A stretch of DNA of 64,000 nt from RBG-13-68-16 sp041494245 (GTDB taxonomy: Bacteria; Acidobacteriota; Thermoanaerobaculia; Thermoanaerobaculales; Thermoanaerobaculaceae), in contig JBGQAK010000001.1 of the NCBI GenBank assembly GCA_041494245.1, positions 124,001-188,000 on the forward strand, read 5' to 3'. This document shows positions 31,377 through 38,974 of this stretch, one piece after another. Within the stretch, counting starts at the first letter, position 1; the number at the start of each line of letters is the position of its first letter. Made by a program: the position numbers and the translations under genes. Below the pieces are notes generated by a model. The model did no database searches, had not been told where the DNA came from, and saw nothing but the letters and a program-made list of their open reading frames with translations.

Positions 31377-33500
31377 ATGGACGGCACGCCAAATCCGCTG
31401 AAGGTGCTCCTGATCGAGGACAGCCCCGAGGAGGGCGACCTCATCCGGGCGATGCTGTCCAAGTCGCGGCGGGAGACGGTGGCCGTCGACCACGTGGTGC
31501 GCCTCCAGGAAGGCCTGCAGCGACTGCAGGAGAGCGCCTTCGACATCGTCCTGCTGGACTTTTCGCTGCCCGACAGCAGCGGTCTCGCGTCCTTCGAAAG
31601 GACGCGCGAGGTCGCGCCTGGTGTGCCGATCGTCATCCTCACCAACCTGGACGACGACGAGATGGCGCTGCGCGCGGTTCGCGAGGGCGCCCAGGACTAC
31701 CTGGTCAAGCGCAAGGTGAACGACGAGCTGCTGCTGCGCTCCATCAGGTACGCGATCGAGAGGAGGCACGCGGAGCGGGCCCTCTGGGAGAGCGAGGAGC
31801 GCTACGCCCTGGCGGTGGACGGGGCCAACGACGGGATCTGGGACTGGAACCTGGCGACCAACACGACCTACTTCTCCCCGCGCTGGAAGGCCGTCCTCGG
31901 CTACCGGGACCTCGAGATCGGCGACAGCATCGAGGAGTGGTTCTCCCGGGTGCATCCCGACGACAGCGTCGGCCTGAAGAAAGCGCTCGATGCCCACCTC
32001 GCGGGCCAGGAGCCACACTTCGAACACGAGCAGCGCATGTCGTGCAAGGACAATACCGTGATCTGGGTGCTGGCGCGTGGGGTGGCGGTGCGCGACGCCC
32101 AGGGGAAGCCCAGCCGCATGGCGGGCTCCCTCACCGACATCTCCGCCCGCAAGAGGGCGGAGGAGCAACTCCTCCACGACGCCCTCTACGACGCCCTCAC
32201 GCAGCTTCCGAACCGGGCGCTTTTCCTCGACCACCTCGGCCTGGCCATGGACCAGGCGCGCCGCCGGAAGGACACGCTGCTCGCGGTGCTGTTCGTCGAC
32301 CTGGATCGCTTCAAGAACATCAACGACAGCCTCGGGCACTCGGTGGGCGACGAACTGCTGGTCCATCTCGCGCGCCGCCTCACCCACTTCCTGCGGCCGG
32401 GGGACACGGTGGCACGGTTGGGCGGAGACGAGTTTGCCATCCTCCTCAACGACGTCCACGGGGCGAGCGACGCTACGCGCGTCGCCGAGCGCCTCCAGGA
32501 GTTGGTCAAGGAGAAAATCGTTGTTGCCGGACGAGAAGTGTTCACCAGCGCCAGCGTCGGGGTCGCTCTCAGCTCCCCGGCCTACAAGCACCCCGAGGAG
32601 ATACTGCGCGACGCCGACACCGCGATGTACCGCGCGAAGGCGGCCGGACGCGGTTGCTACCAGGTCTTCGACCAGACCATGCACCGCAGCGTGGTGGCGC
32701 TCCTCAAGCTCGAGACAGAACTGCGCCGCGCGGTGGAGCTCAAACATTTCGTCGTGCACTACCAGCCCATCGTCTCGCTGGAGAACGGGCGGATTGTCGG
32801 CTTTGAGGCCCTGGTGCGCTGGAGGCACCCGGAGCGGGGCATCGTGAACCCGGAGCAGTTCATCGCGGTGGCCGAGGAGACGGGCCTGATCGTGCCCCTG
32901 GGGTGGTGGGTGCTGCGCCAGTCGTGCCGGCACGCCAGGGAGTGGCAGCAGCTCTTCCCCTCGGATCCGCCGATCTACGTGAGCGTGAACATCTCGGGCA
33001 AAGCCGTCATGCAACCGGACGTGTTCGAGCGCGTCATGGGAATCTTGGAGGAGACCGGCCTTCCGCCAACAAGTTTGCGCCTGGAGATCACCGAGAACGT
33101 GATCATGGACCACGGCGATGTCGCGCTCGCCAAGCTCGCACAGTTCCACACCCTCGGGGTCCAGTTCTCCGTGGACGACTTCGGCACCGGGTACTCGTCG
33201 CTCTCCTACCTTCAGCGGTTCTCCTACGACACGCTGAAGATCGACCGCTCGTTCATCGCCGAGATGGAGAAGAAGGGCGACGCCTCGGCTATCGTCCAGA
33301 CGATTATCGCGCTCGCCAACATGCTGAAGATCAACGTGGTCGCGGAGGGCGTCGAGACCGCCCTGCAGTTCGAGCGCCTGCGCGAGATCGGCTGCAGCCA
33401 CGCCCAGGGGTTCTGGTTCTCCAAACCGGTGGACCGGGCAGCGACGCAAGCCATGCTCCTGCACGCCCCGGTCTGGCAGAGCGGCAAAATCGACGCGTAG
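31377..33500 (+). CDS. Receiver-PAS-GGDEF-EAL c-di-GMP regulator
   Basis: A 707-aa bifunctional cyclic-di-GMP protein. The receiver domain (1-125) has DIVLLDFSLPDSSG with an intact Asp. PAS/PAC follows (about 135-250, with YALAVDGANDGIWDWN). GGDEF (about 260-425) has an intact RLGGDEFAILL preceded by an RPGD inhibitory site. EAL (about 440-700) has FEALVRW, EITENVIMD, DDFGTGYSSL and AEGVE. Both catalytic domains look active, so the receiver probably sets the balance. The ATG at 31377 follows GAGAGG and the kinase stop closely; the long upstream frame is antisense-like and rejected. Confidence 0.92.
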   Translation: MDGTPNPLKVLLIEDSPEEGDLIRAMLSKSRRETVAVDHVVRLQEGLQRLQESAFDIVLLDFSLPDSSGLASFERTREVAPGVPIVILTNLDDDEMALRAVREGAQDYLVKRKVNDELLLRSIRYAIERRHAERALWESEERYALAVDGANDGIWDWNLATNTTYFSPRWKAVLGYRDLEIGDSIEEWFSRVHPDDSVGLKKALDAHLAGQEPHFEHEQRMSCKDNTVIWVLARGVAVRDAQGKPSRMAGSLTDISARKRAEEQLLHDALYDALTQLPNRALFLDHLGLAMDQARRRKDTLLAVLFVDLDRFKNINDSLGHSVGDELLVHLARRLTHFLRPGDTVARLGGDEFAILLNDVHGASDATRVAERLQELVKEKIVVAGREVFTSASVGVALSSPAYKHPEEILRDADTAMYRAKAAGRGCYQVFDQTMHRSVVALLKLETELRRAVELKHFVVHYQPIVSLENGRIVGFEALVRWRHPERGIVNPEQFIAVAEETGLIVPLGWWVLRQSCRHAREWQQLFPSDPPIYVSVNISGKAVMQPDVFERVMGILEETGLPPTSLRLEITENVIMDHGDVALAKLAQFHTLGVQFSVDDFGTGYSSLSYLQRFSYDTLKIDRSFIAEMEKKGDASAIVQTIIALANMLKINVVAEGVETALQFERLREIGCSHAQGFWFSKPVDRAATQAMLLHAPVWQSGKIDA

Positions 33501-33577
33501 CGAGGCTCGCTCCGGCCGGAGCTTTCCCGCCTGAGACCCGCTCCGTCCGTTGCCCGGCCAGGGATCCGGCCCGTTGG

Positions 33578-33583
33578 TATAAT
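33578..33583 (+). promoter_or_regulatory. -10 box of the lipoprotein gene
   Basis: A perfect TATAAT 46 nt before the lipoprotein start. No matching -35 at the normal distance; TTGCCC lies 22 bp upstream. The palindrome GCTCCGGCCGGAGC followed by TTTCCC near 33509-33528 may terminate the previous operon. Confidence 0.5.
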
Positions 33584-33628
33584 CCCGGCGTCGGGGCCAA
33601 GCGGGGTCGGAGTAGAAAGGAGCCCATC

Positions 33629-34090
33629 ATGCGCAAGCAAGCCCTCATCTTCGCAGCGGCAGCCGCCGTCTGCCTGGTGCTGGCGTCCTGCAACAAGGAG
33701 ATCAAGCCCGACAAGAAGGGCGGCTTCCTCGTTCAGAACGAGAAGCTCATCGAGCTGCCCGCCGTCACCGTGGAAACCGCGTTCACGGCTGAGGGGTTTG
33801 CCCTCAACTACTTCAGCGGCGAACCGGGCGCGACGGTGCGGACGGGTGACTACATCATCCTCAACGGCGAATACAAGCCGAACGCCCTGAACGCATACAA
33901 GAACCGGAGCGGCTACTACGAGCAGGATTCCTCAAAGGGCTCGGCCTCGAACGCCATCACCGTCGGTCCGATGAAAGGCGAGAAGGAAATGCTGAAGGTG
34001 CGTTTCACCAGCTCGCTCCCGGCGGGCGTCTATCTGCTCGAGTGCCAGCAGGGGAAAGCATCGGTCGGTTTCCCGTTCCGTATCGAGTGA
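33629..34090 (+). CDS. Small lipoprotein
   Basis: A 153-aa exported lipoprotein. The signal sequence MRKQALIFAAAAAVCLVLASC ends in lipobox LASC with Cys21. The mature part is beta-rich with no recognised domain (TVETAFTAEGFALNYFSGE, GDYIILNGEYKPN, and a C-terminal PAGVYLLECQQGKASVGFPF). The ATG at 33629 follows AAAGGAG and its own -10 box. Role unknown; it is not obviously tied to the signalling genes upstream. Confidence 0.8.
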   Translation: MRKQALIFAAAAAVCLVLASCNKEIKPDKKGGFLVQNEKLIELPAVTVETAFTAEGFALNYFSGEPGATVRTGDYIILNGEYKPNALNAYKNRSGYYEQDSSKGSASNAITVGPMKGEKEMLKVRFTSSLPAGVYLLECQQGKASVGFPFRIE

Positions 34091-34129
34091 CCCTGGACGC
34101 GGCTTCATCGCCCCGACCCGCGAGCCGTC

Positions 34130-34621
34130 GTGGTTGAGCTAACCCCCGATTGGGCGTTCTCCGAGGTGGACCGCAGCGCCATGGCAGCGGCGCTCGAGGA
34201 GGCCCGGGCGGCCGCTGCCGCCGGCGACGTGCCGGTGGGGGCCGTGGTGGTATCGCCCGAGGGGCGCGAGCTGGCGCGCGGACGCAACCGGCGTGAGGGC
34301 GATCGCGACCCGACAGCGCACGCGGAGGTGCTCGCACTGCGCGGCGCGGCAAGGACCCTCGGGGGCTGGCGTCTGGATGGCTGCATCCTGTACGTGACGT
34401 TGGAGCCGTGCGCGATGTGCGCCGCGGCCGCCGTGCTGGCGCGCCTCGGCTGCGTCACCTGGGGGGCGCCCGATCCCAAGGCAGGGTTCGCCGGGTCGCT
34501 GGCCAACCTCCTCGACGACCCCAGGCTCAACCACCGGGTCGCGTGGCGCGGCGGGCTGCTGGCGGAAGAGGCCGGGCGGCTGCTGGAGGGGTTTTTTGCA
34601 AAGTTGCGGGACGGCGGGTAG
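34130..34621 (+). CDS. tadA: tRNA-specific adenosine deaminase
   Basis: Zinc enzyme that makes inosine at the wobble position of tRNA-Arg(ACG), 163 aa. The catalytic HAE (64-66) and zinc-binding PCAMC (93-97) motifs are intact, with VPVGAVVV upstream. This is notable because the window also holds the tRNA-Arg(ACG) substrate. GTG start at 34130. The related guanine/cytosine deaminases are less likely given the conserved C-terminus with PRLNHRVAWRGGLLAEE. Confidence 0.9.
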   Translation: MVELTPDWAFSEVDRSAMAAALEEARAAAAAGDVPVGAVVVSPEGRELARGRNRREGDRDPTAHAEVLALRGAARTLGGWRLDGCILYVTLEPCAMCAAAAVLARLGCVTWGAPDPKAGFAGSLANLLDDPRLNHRVAWRGGLLAEEAGRLLEGFFAKLRDGG

Positions 34622-34638
34622 ACTCGCACCCCCGGCGC

Positions 34639-34730
34639 GGAGAGGTGCCGGAGTGGTCGAACGGGACGGTCTCGAAAACCGTTGACCCCCTCACGGGGGT
34701 CCGTGGGTTCGAATCCCACCCTCTCCGCCA
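34639..34730 (+). tRNA. tRNA-Ser (CGA)
   Basis: The acceptor stem is GGAGAGG/CCTCTCC with encoded GCCA. The anticodon stem ACGGT/ACCGT frames CTCGAAA (anticodon CGA). A long variable arm (GACCCCCTCACGGGGGTC) and T-loop GGTTCGAATCC are present. Confidence 0.95.
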
Positions 34731-34784
34731 ACGGATGCAGGACGGGACCGCCGGGGGAACGTGGCAAGGTGTGGTGGACCACGC

Positions 34785-34874
<90 letters not shown>

Positions 34875-34907
34875 TGTCCTTTGGCGATGGCGGCCAGCTC
34901 GACCATC

Positions 34908-35031
34908 GTGGGAAGCAAGGAGCTCGGGTCCCGCGCGACGGTGCCCCCCGAACCTCGTCAGGCCCGGAAGGGAGCAGCGATAAGGGGAACGCACCGGGCG
35001 CCGCGGTCCGCCCGAGCTCCTTGCTTCGCCA
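34908..35031 (+). ncRNA. ffs: Signal recognition particle RNA (small bacterial type)
   Basis: A perfect 17-bp outer stem (34912-34928 with 35011-35027) encloses the diagnostic SRP helix-8 segment GTCAGGCCCGGAAGGGAGCAGC, with its GGAA tetraloop and asymmetric internal loop. Ends are estimated from the stem. It scaffolds Ffh for co-translational membrane targeting. It lies between tRNA-Ser(GGA) and dnaX, a common bacterial location. Confidence 0.93.
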
Positions 35032-35178
35032 CGGTGGCACGAAGCCAGGATCCGGGGTTAGGGCTCAGGGCCCCGGGATGCAAAGCGGCGATGCGTACCT
35101 GAGCTTCTGGCGCAGGGTCAACCACACTTCTCTCGGAACCCGAAGCCCCGGGCCCGGTGCCCGGGACGGGGGGTGGGC

Positions 35179-36717
35179 GTGACGTCCTACCAGGTGCTGG
35201 CGCGGCGCTGGCGGCCGCAGCGGTTCGAGGACCTGGTGGGTCAAGAGGTCGTCGTGCGCACCCTACGCAACGCCATCGAGCGGAAGCAGATCGCCCACGC
35301 GTACCTGTTCTCCGGCCTGCGCGGGGTGGGCAAAACCACGGTGGCCCGCCTGCTCGCGAAGGCGCTCAACTGCGACAGGGGTCCCACCCCCGAGCCGTGC
35401 GGCGAGTGCGTGCCGTGCCAGGAGATCGCCTTCGGGTCCTCGATGGACGTGCTGGAGATGGACGCCGCCTCCAACCGCGGCATCGACGACGTGCGTGACC
35501 TGCGCGAGGTGGCGCGCGTGCTGCCGATTCGGGACCGCTACCGCGTCTTCATCGTGGACGAGGCGCACCAGCTCACCAAGGATGCGTTCGGCGCGCTGCT
35601 CAAGATCCTCGAGGAGCCCCCGGCGCACGTGGTGTTCATCCTGGCCTCCACGGAGAAGGACAAGTTCCCGGCGACCATCCTCTCCCGCTGCCTGCAGGTG
35701 GATTTCCGTCCGATCCCCAGCGAGCTGGTGGTCGCCCGCCTCGCCGAGGTGGCGGAGAAGGAGGCGTTCCAGCTCACCCCCGGCGCGGCCCAGCTGATCG
35801 CCCGCGCCACCGAGGGGAGCCTGCGCGACGCGCTCTCGCTCCTGGACCGCGTGCGCGCCTTCGCCGAGGGTTCGGTGGACGAAAACGCCGTGGCGGACGT
35901 TGTGGGGCTGCCGCCGTTCGAGACCGTGCTCGCGCTCTGGCAGGCGCTTGAGAGCGGAAACGTGGCCTCCGCCCTCGCCCTCGTGCGTGCCGAGGAGCAG
36001 GCGGGGCGCGAACCCGCCGCGCTCTACGAGCAGCTCCTGGCGCTCGTGCACGCGGTGCTGCTGCTGGCCAACGATCCCGAGGCCCCGGCGCCGTTTCCCG
36101 AGGTGCACCGCGCCGCGCTGCGGGCGAGCGCCGCCAGGCTGGGCTCGCCGCTGCTCGTCCGTCTGCTCGCCCTCGCGCTCGAGGGGAAGGCGCTTGTGGC
36201 GAGCGCCGACAGGCCCGGCGTGGCGGTCGCGGTCGCGGTGGGGCGGCTGACCCTCTGGCCGCGGCTGCAGCGCGTCGAGGCGCTTCTGGGGGGTGAGCCG
36301 GTGACACCCTCGGCGGTACGGCCTCCGGACACGGCCGCTCCGGACGGTTCGGTGCCGGCCTCGGCAGGATCTGCGGCCGCGCGTCTTGTTGCGGCGCTGG
36401 AGGCGCTGGGGGCGCGCCTCCTCGCGGGTCGCGTGGGCTCGGTGCGCGAGGTGGTGGTCACCGGAGAAACGCTGGTGCTGCGCGTGGGCGGGCTTCCGCC
36501 GGCCACCAGGAAGTCGCTGCGGGAGGCGGTCGATCAGCTCACAGCCGCGGCGCGGCAGGCGGGTCTCCCGGGCGACGTGCGGGTGGAGGAGGACGACCCG
36601 GCGGCCGGCGATGGCGGCGAGCCGAGCCTGCGCAAGAAGGTCGAGTCCGACGAGGGCGTGCGCAAGGTCCTCGAGGTGTTCGGGGGACGCGTGGAGAGCG
36701 TCGAGGAGAAGTCATGA
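35179..36717 (+). CDS. dnaX: DNA polymerase III subunit gamma/tau
   Basis: Clamp-loader ATPase, 512 aa from the GTG at 35179, which has a GGGGGG site upstream; a GTG two codons earlier is possible. It begins YQVLARRWRPQRFEDLVGQE. Walker A is GLRGVGKTT, followed by a four-Cys zinc module (LNCDRG...PCGECVPCQE), FIVDEAHQL and the sensor SRCLQ region. The C-terminal 150 residues are divergent and compatible with a short tau-like domain. It overlaps ybaB by 4 nt. Confidence 0.95.
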   Translation: MTSYQVLARRWRPQRFEDLVGQEVVVRTLRNAIERKQIAHAYLFSGLRGVGKTTVARLLAKALNCDRGPTPEPCGECVPCQEIAFGSSMDVLEMDAASNRGIDDVRDLREVARVLPIRDRYRVFIVDEAHQLTKDAFGALLKILEEPPAHVVFILASTEKDKFPATILSRCLQVDFRPIPSELVVARLAEVAEKEAFQLTPGAAQLIARATEGSLRDALSLLDRVRAFAEGSVDENAVADVVGLPPFETVLALWQALESGNVASALALVRAEEQAGREPAALYEQLLALVHAVLLLANDPEAPAPFPEVHRAALRASAARLGSPLLVRLLALALEGKALVASADRPGVAVAVAVGRLTLWPRLQRVEALLGGEPVTPSAVRPPDTAAPDGSVPASAGSAAARLVAALEALGARLLAGRVGSVREVVVTGETLVLRVGGLPPATRKSLREAVDQLTAAARQAGLPGDVRVEEDDPAAGDGGEPSLRKKVESDEGVRKVLEVFGGRVESVEEKS

Positions 36718-37013
36718 ACGTCGCGAAGCTGCTGCAGCAGGCGCAACGCGCACAGGAGCAGATGCAGAAGATGCTCGGTGAGCTGGAGGTCGAGGGCTCT
36801 GCGGGCGGTGGCCTGGTGCGCGTCCGCCTCAACGGCCTCAAGGAGCTCAAAGGCGTTTCGATCGACGCCAAGGCGCTGGCGGGCGAGGAGCCGGGCCTGG
36901 TGGAGGACCTCGTGGTGGCGGCGTGGCAGGAGGCCGCGCGCCTGGTCGAGGAGCGGTCCCATGAGGTGCTCGCCCGTCTCGGGCTGCCGGCCGGGGTCCC
37001 GGGCCTGTTCTGA
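36714..37013 (+). CDS. YbaB/EbfC nucleoid-associated protein
   Basis: A 99-aa dimeric DNA-binding protein. It starts MNVAKLLQQAQRAQEQMQKM with the typical N-terminal coiled helix, then the central sheet GGGLVRVRLNGLKELKGVSID and a C-terminal helix. The ATG overlaps the dnaX stop and the end overlaps recR, the conserved dnaX-ybaB-recR order. Confidence 0.94.
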   Translation: MNVAKLLQQAQRAQEQMQKMLGELEVEGSAGGGLVRVRLNGLKELKGVSIDAKALAGEEPGLVEDLVVAAWQEAARLVEERSHEVLARLGLPAGVPGLF

Positions 37014-37612
37014 TGGAGCTGCGGCCACCGGCGGTCCGCGAGCTGCTGGAGCAGCTCGAACAGCTCCCAGGGGTCGGCCCTCGCACCGCGACGCGCCTCG
37101 TGCAGTACCTCGTGCGCAACCCCGATGGGGCGCGCCTCTTGTCGCAGGCCCTCGCGCGGGCGGCCGACGCGGTGCGCCACTGCAACGTCTGCTTCCTGCT
37201 TACCGAGGAGGACCCCTGCCCGCTGTGCCGTGACACGAGCCGCGACCGGGGCCTTATCTGCGTGGTCGAGGACCCGCTCAACGCATGGGCGGTCGAGGCC
37301 ACCGGCGAGTTCCGCGGCGTCTACCACGTCCTGGGCGGCACCCTGGATCCCCTGCACGGGATCGGCCCCGAAGAGCTCACCGTCTCGGCGCTGCTCGCCA
37401 GGGTCCGCGAGGGCTCGGTGCGGGAGATCATCCTCGCGACCAACCCGACCGTCGAGGGGGAGGCCACCGCGCACTACCTCGCCCGTGCGCTGCGCGCCAC
37501 GGGCACCAACGTGACGCGCATCGCGTTTGGCCTTCCGGCCGGCGGGGAGATCTCGTATGCCGATCAGGTGACGCTCACGAGGGCGCTTGCGGGGCGTCGG
37601 GGGATGGATTGA
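37013..37612 (+). CDS. recR: Recombination protein RecR
   Basis: Part of the RecFOR gap-repair pathway, 199 aa. An N-terminal helix-hairpin-helix (LEQLPGVGPRTATRLVQYLV) is followed by the C4 zinc finger CNVCFLLTEEDPCPLC and the Toprim domain (ICVVEDPLNAWAVEATGEF, LATNPTVEGEATAHYL). The length is the family standard. ATG shares a base with the ybaB stop. Confidence 0.96.
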   Translation: MELRPPAVRELLEQLEQLPGVGPRTATRLVQYLVRNPDGARLLSQALARAADAVRHCNVCFLLTEEDPCPLCRDTSRDRGLICVVEDPLNAWAVEATGEFRGVYHVLGGTLDPLHGIGPEELTVSALLARVREGSVREIILATNPTVEGEATAHYLARALRATGTNVTRIAFGLPAGGEISYADQVTLTRALAGRRGMD

Positions 37613-37661
37613 CGCGTAATGTCGGCTATACTCACAAGTTGAGGGTCGGAGGCGGGCGGCG

Positions 37662-38156
37662 ATGACGATGCTTGGGCCCAATCTGGTGATGTACGAGGAC
37701 GAGTTCGAGCGCATCAACGGCGTCCTCGCGCGCCTGTGGACGGACTCCAACGCCAAGATCGTCTTCCTGGTCGACAAGAACGGCCAGCAGATCGCCGCCA
37801 AGGGCGACCTGGACAAGGTGGACGCCACGTCGCTCGCGTCCCTCACCGCGGGGAACGTGGCCGCCACCGACGGCCTCGCCCGCCTCATCGGGGAGAAGGA
37901 GTTCTCGATCCTGTTCCACGAGGGGGAGCGGGACAACATCCACATCTCCATCGTGGGTCAGCGCCTCATCCTGGTTGTGATCTTCGACGAGCGCTCGTCG
38001 CTGGGGCTCGTGCGTCTGCGGGTCCGCAAGGCGGCCGGCGACCTCGAGGAGGTGCTCAGCGAGATGGCGACCAAGGCGGCCGAGCAGGGTCAGGCTCCCG
38101 CCTCACCGTTTGCCGAGATCACCGACGAAGACATCGACGCCCTGTTCACCGAATGA
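37662..38156 (+). CDS. Roadblock/LC7 domain protein (MglB-like)
   Basis: A 164-aa protein with the Roadblock fold (about residues 10-125: SNAKIVFLVDKNGQQIAAKG, FSILFHEGERDNIHISIVGQ, RLRVRKA) and an acidic tail. MglB-type Roadblock proteins are GTPase-activating partners of MglA. The end overlaps the downstream MglA-like gene (ATGA), so equimolar production is likely. A TATACT box at 37627-37632 may serve as its promoter. Confidence 0.88.
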   Translation: MTMLGPNLVMYEDEFERINGVLARLWTDSNAKIVFLVDKNGQQIAAKGDLDKVDATSLASLTAGNVAATDGLARLIGEKEFSILFHEGERDNIHISIVGQRLILVVIFDERSSLGLVRLRVRKAAGDLEEVLSEMATKAAEQGQAPASPFAEITDEDIDALFTE

Positions 38157-38737
38157 GCTTCATCAACTACGCCTCCCGCGAAATCAACTGCAAGATCGTC
38201 TACTACGGCCCCGGCCTGGGCGGCAAGACGACGAACCTGCAGTTCATCTACGAGCGCACCAACCCGCAGAACAAGGGGCAACTCATCTCTCTCGCCACTG
38301 AGACCGACCGCACCCTGTTCTTCGACTTCCTCCCCCTCGACCTCGGGAGCGTGCGGGGTTTCCGCACCCGCTTCCACCTCTACACCGTGCCCGGGCAGGT
38401 GTTCTACGACGCCTCGCGTCGGCTGATCCTGAAGGGGGTGGATGGGGTCATCTTCGTCGCGGACTCCCAGGAGGCGCGCATGGACGCCAACGTGGAGTCC
38501 CTGGAAAACCTCAAGATCAACCTCAAGGAGAACGGCTTCGACCTCGCCGTGACCCCGTTTGCCCTGCAGTTCAACAAGCGTGACCTCCCCTCCGCGGTTG
38601 CCTACGACACCATGTACCGGACGCTCAACATCAAGGGCGAGGCGACGTTCGAGGCGGTCGCGCCCAAGGGCATCGGGGTGTTCGAGACCCTCAAAGCGGT
38701 GGCCAAGCAGGTCCTCCTCGATCTTTCGAGGAAGTGA
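38153..38737 (+). CDS. mglA: MglA-like small GTPase
   Basis: Ras-like bacterial GTPase of the MglA family, 194 aa. The P-loop GPGLGGKTTN (19-28), the MglA switch with TLFFDFLPLDLG, the G3-like TVPGQVFYDASRR and the G4-like LQFNKRDLP are all visible. MglA-type GTPases set cell polarity and motility in Myxococcus and occur with Roadblock partners in many phyla. The function here may be polarity or another MglA role. A long upstream frame in the same phase is rejected because the ATG overlap fixes the start. A hairpin (38736-38762) spans the stop. Confidence 0.93.
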   Translation: MSFINYASREINCKIVYYGPGLGGKTTNLQFIYERTNPQNKGQLISLATETDRTLFFDFLPLDLGSVRGFRTRFHLYTVPGQVFYDASRRLILKGVDGVIFVADSQEARMDANVESLENLKINLKENGFDLAVTPFALQFNKRDLPSAVAYDTMYRTLNIKGEATFEAVAPKGIGVFETLKAVAKQVLLDLSRK

Positions 38738-38883
38738 TTCGTCCCGCAGAGCGCGACGAATCATCCCGAGCGCAGCGATTCGTTCACCAAGACACCCGCG
38801 CAATCGATGCCCTCATGCAGCGCTCGCACAGTGTGTGGCGCGCTCGCCACGGGGGAGGGCACGCATCCGAAGTCGCACGGGGC

Positions 38884-38889
38884 TAGAAT
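38884..38889 (+). promoter_or_regulatory. Possible -10 box of glmS
   Basis: TAGAAT 85 nt before the glmS start; no convincing -35. The leader to 38974 shows no recognisable glmS ribozyme. Confidence 0.35.
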
Positions 38890-38974
38890 TGGGCGCGGCG
38901 ATCGCTCAAGGGTGGAATCGGGGAGGGACGGGAGACGGGTTCCTGGCTCCGCGCCGCCGAAAGGGGAGGGTGGA

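Noticed and set aside
31311..33464. 717-codon minus-strand frame opposite the GGDEF-EAL gene
   Set aside because: Pure shadow of a gene with complete domains; composition is that of an antisense frame.
38890..38974. glmS ribozyme or riboswitch in the glmS leader
   Set aside because: No core ribozyme sequence recognisable and the leader is short.
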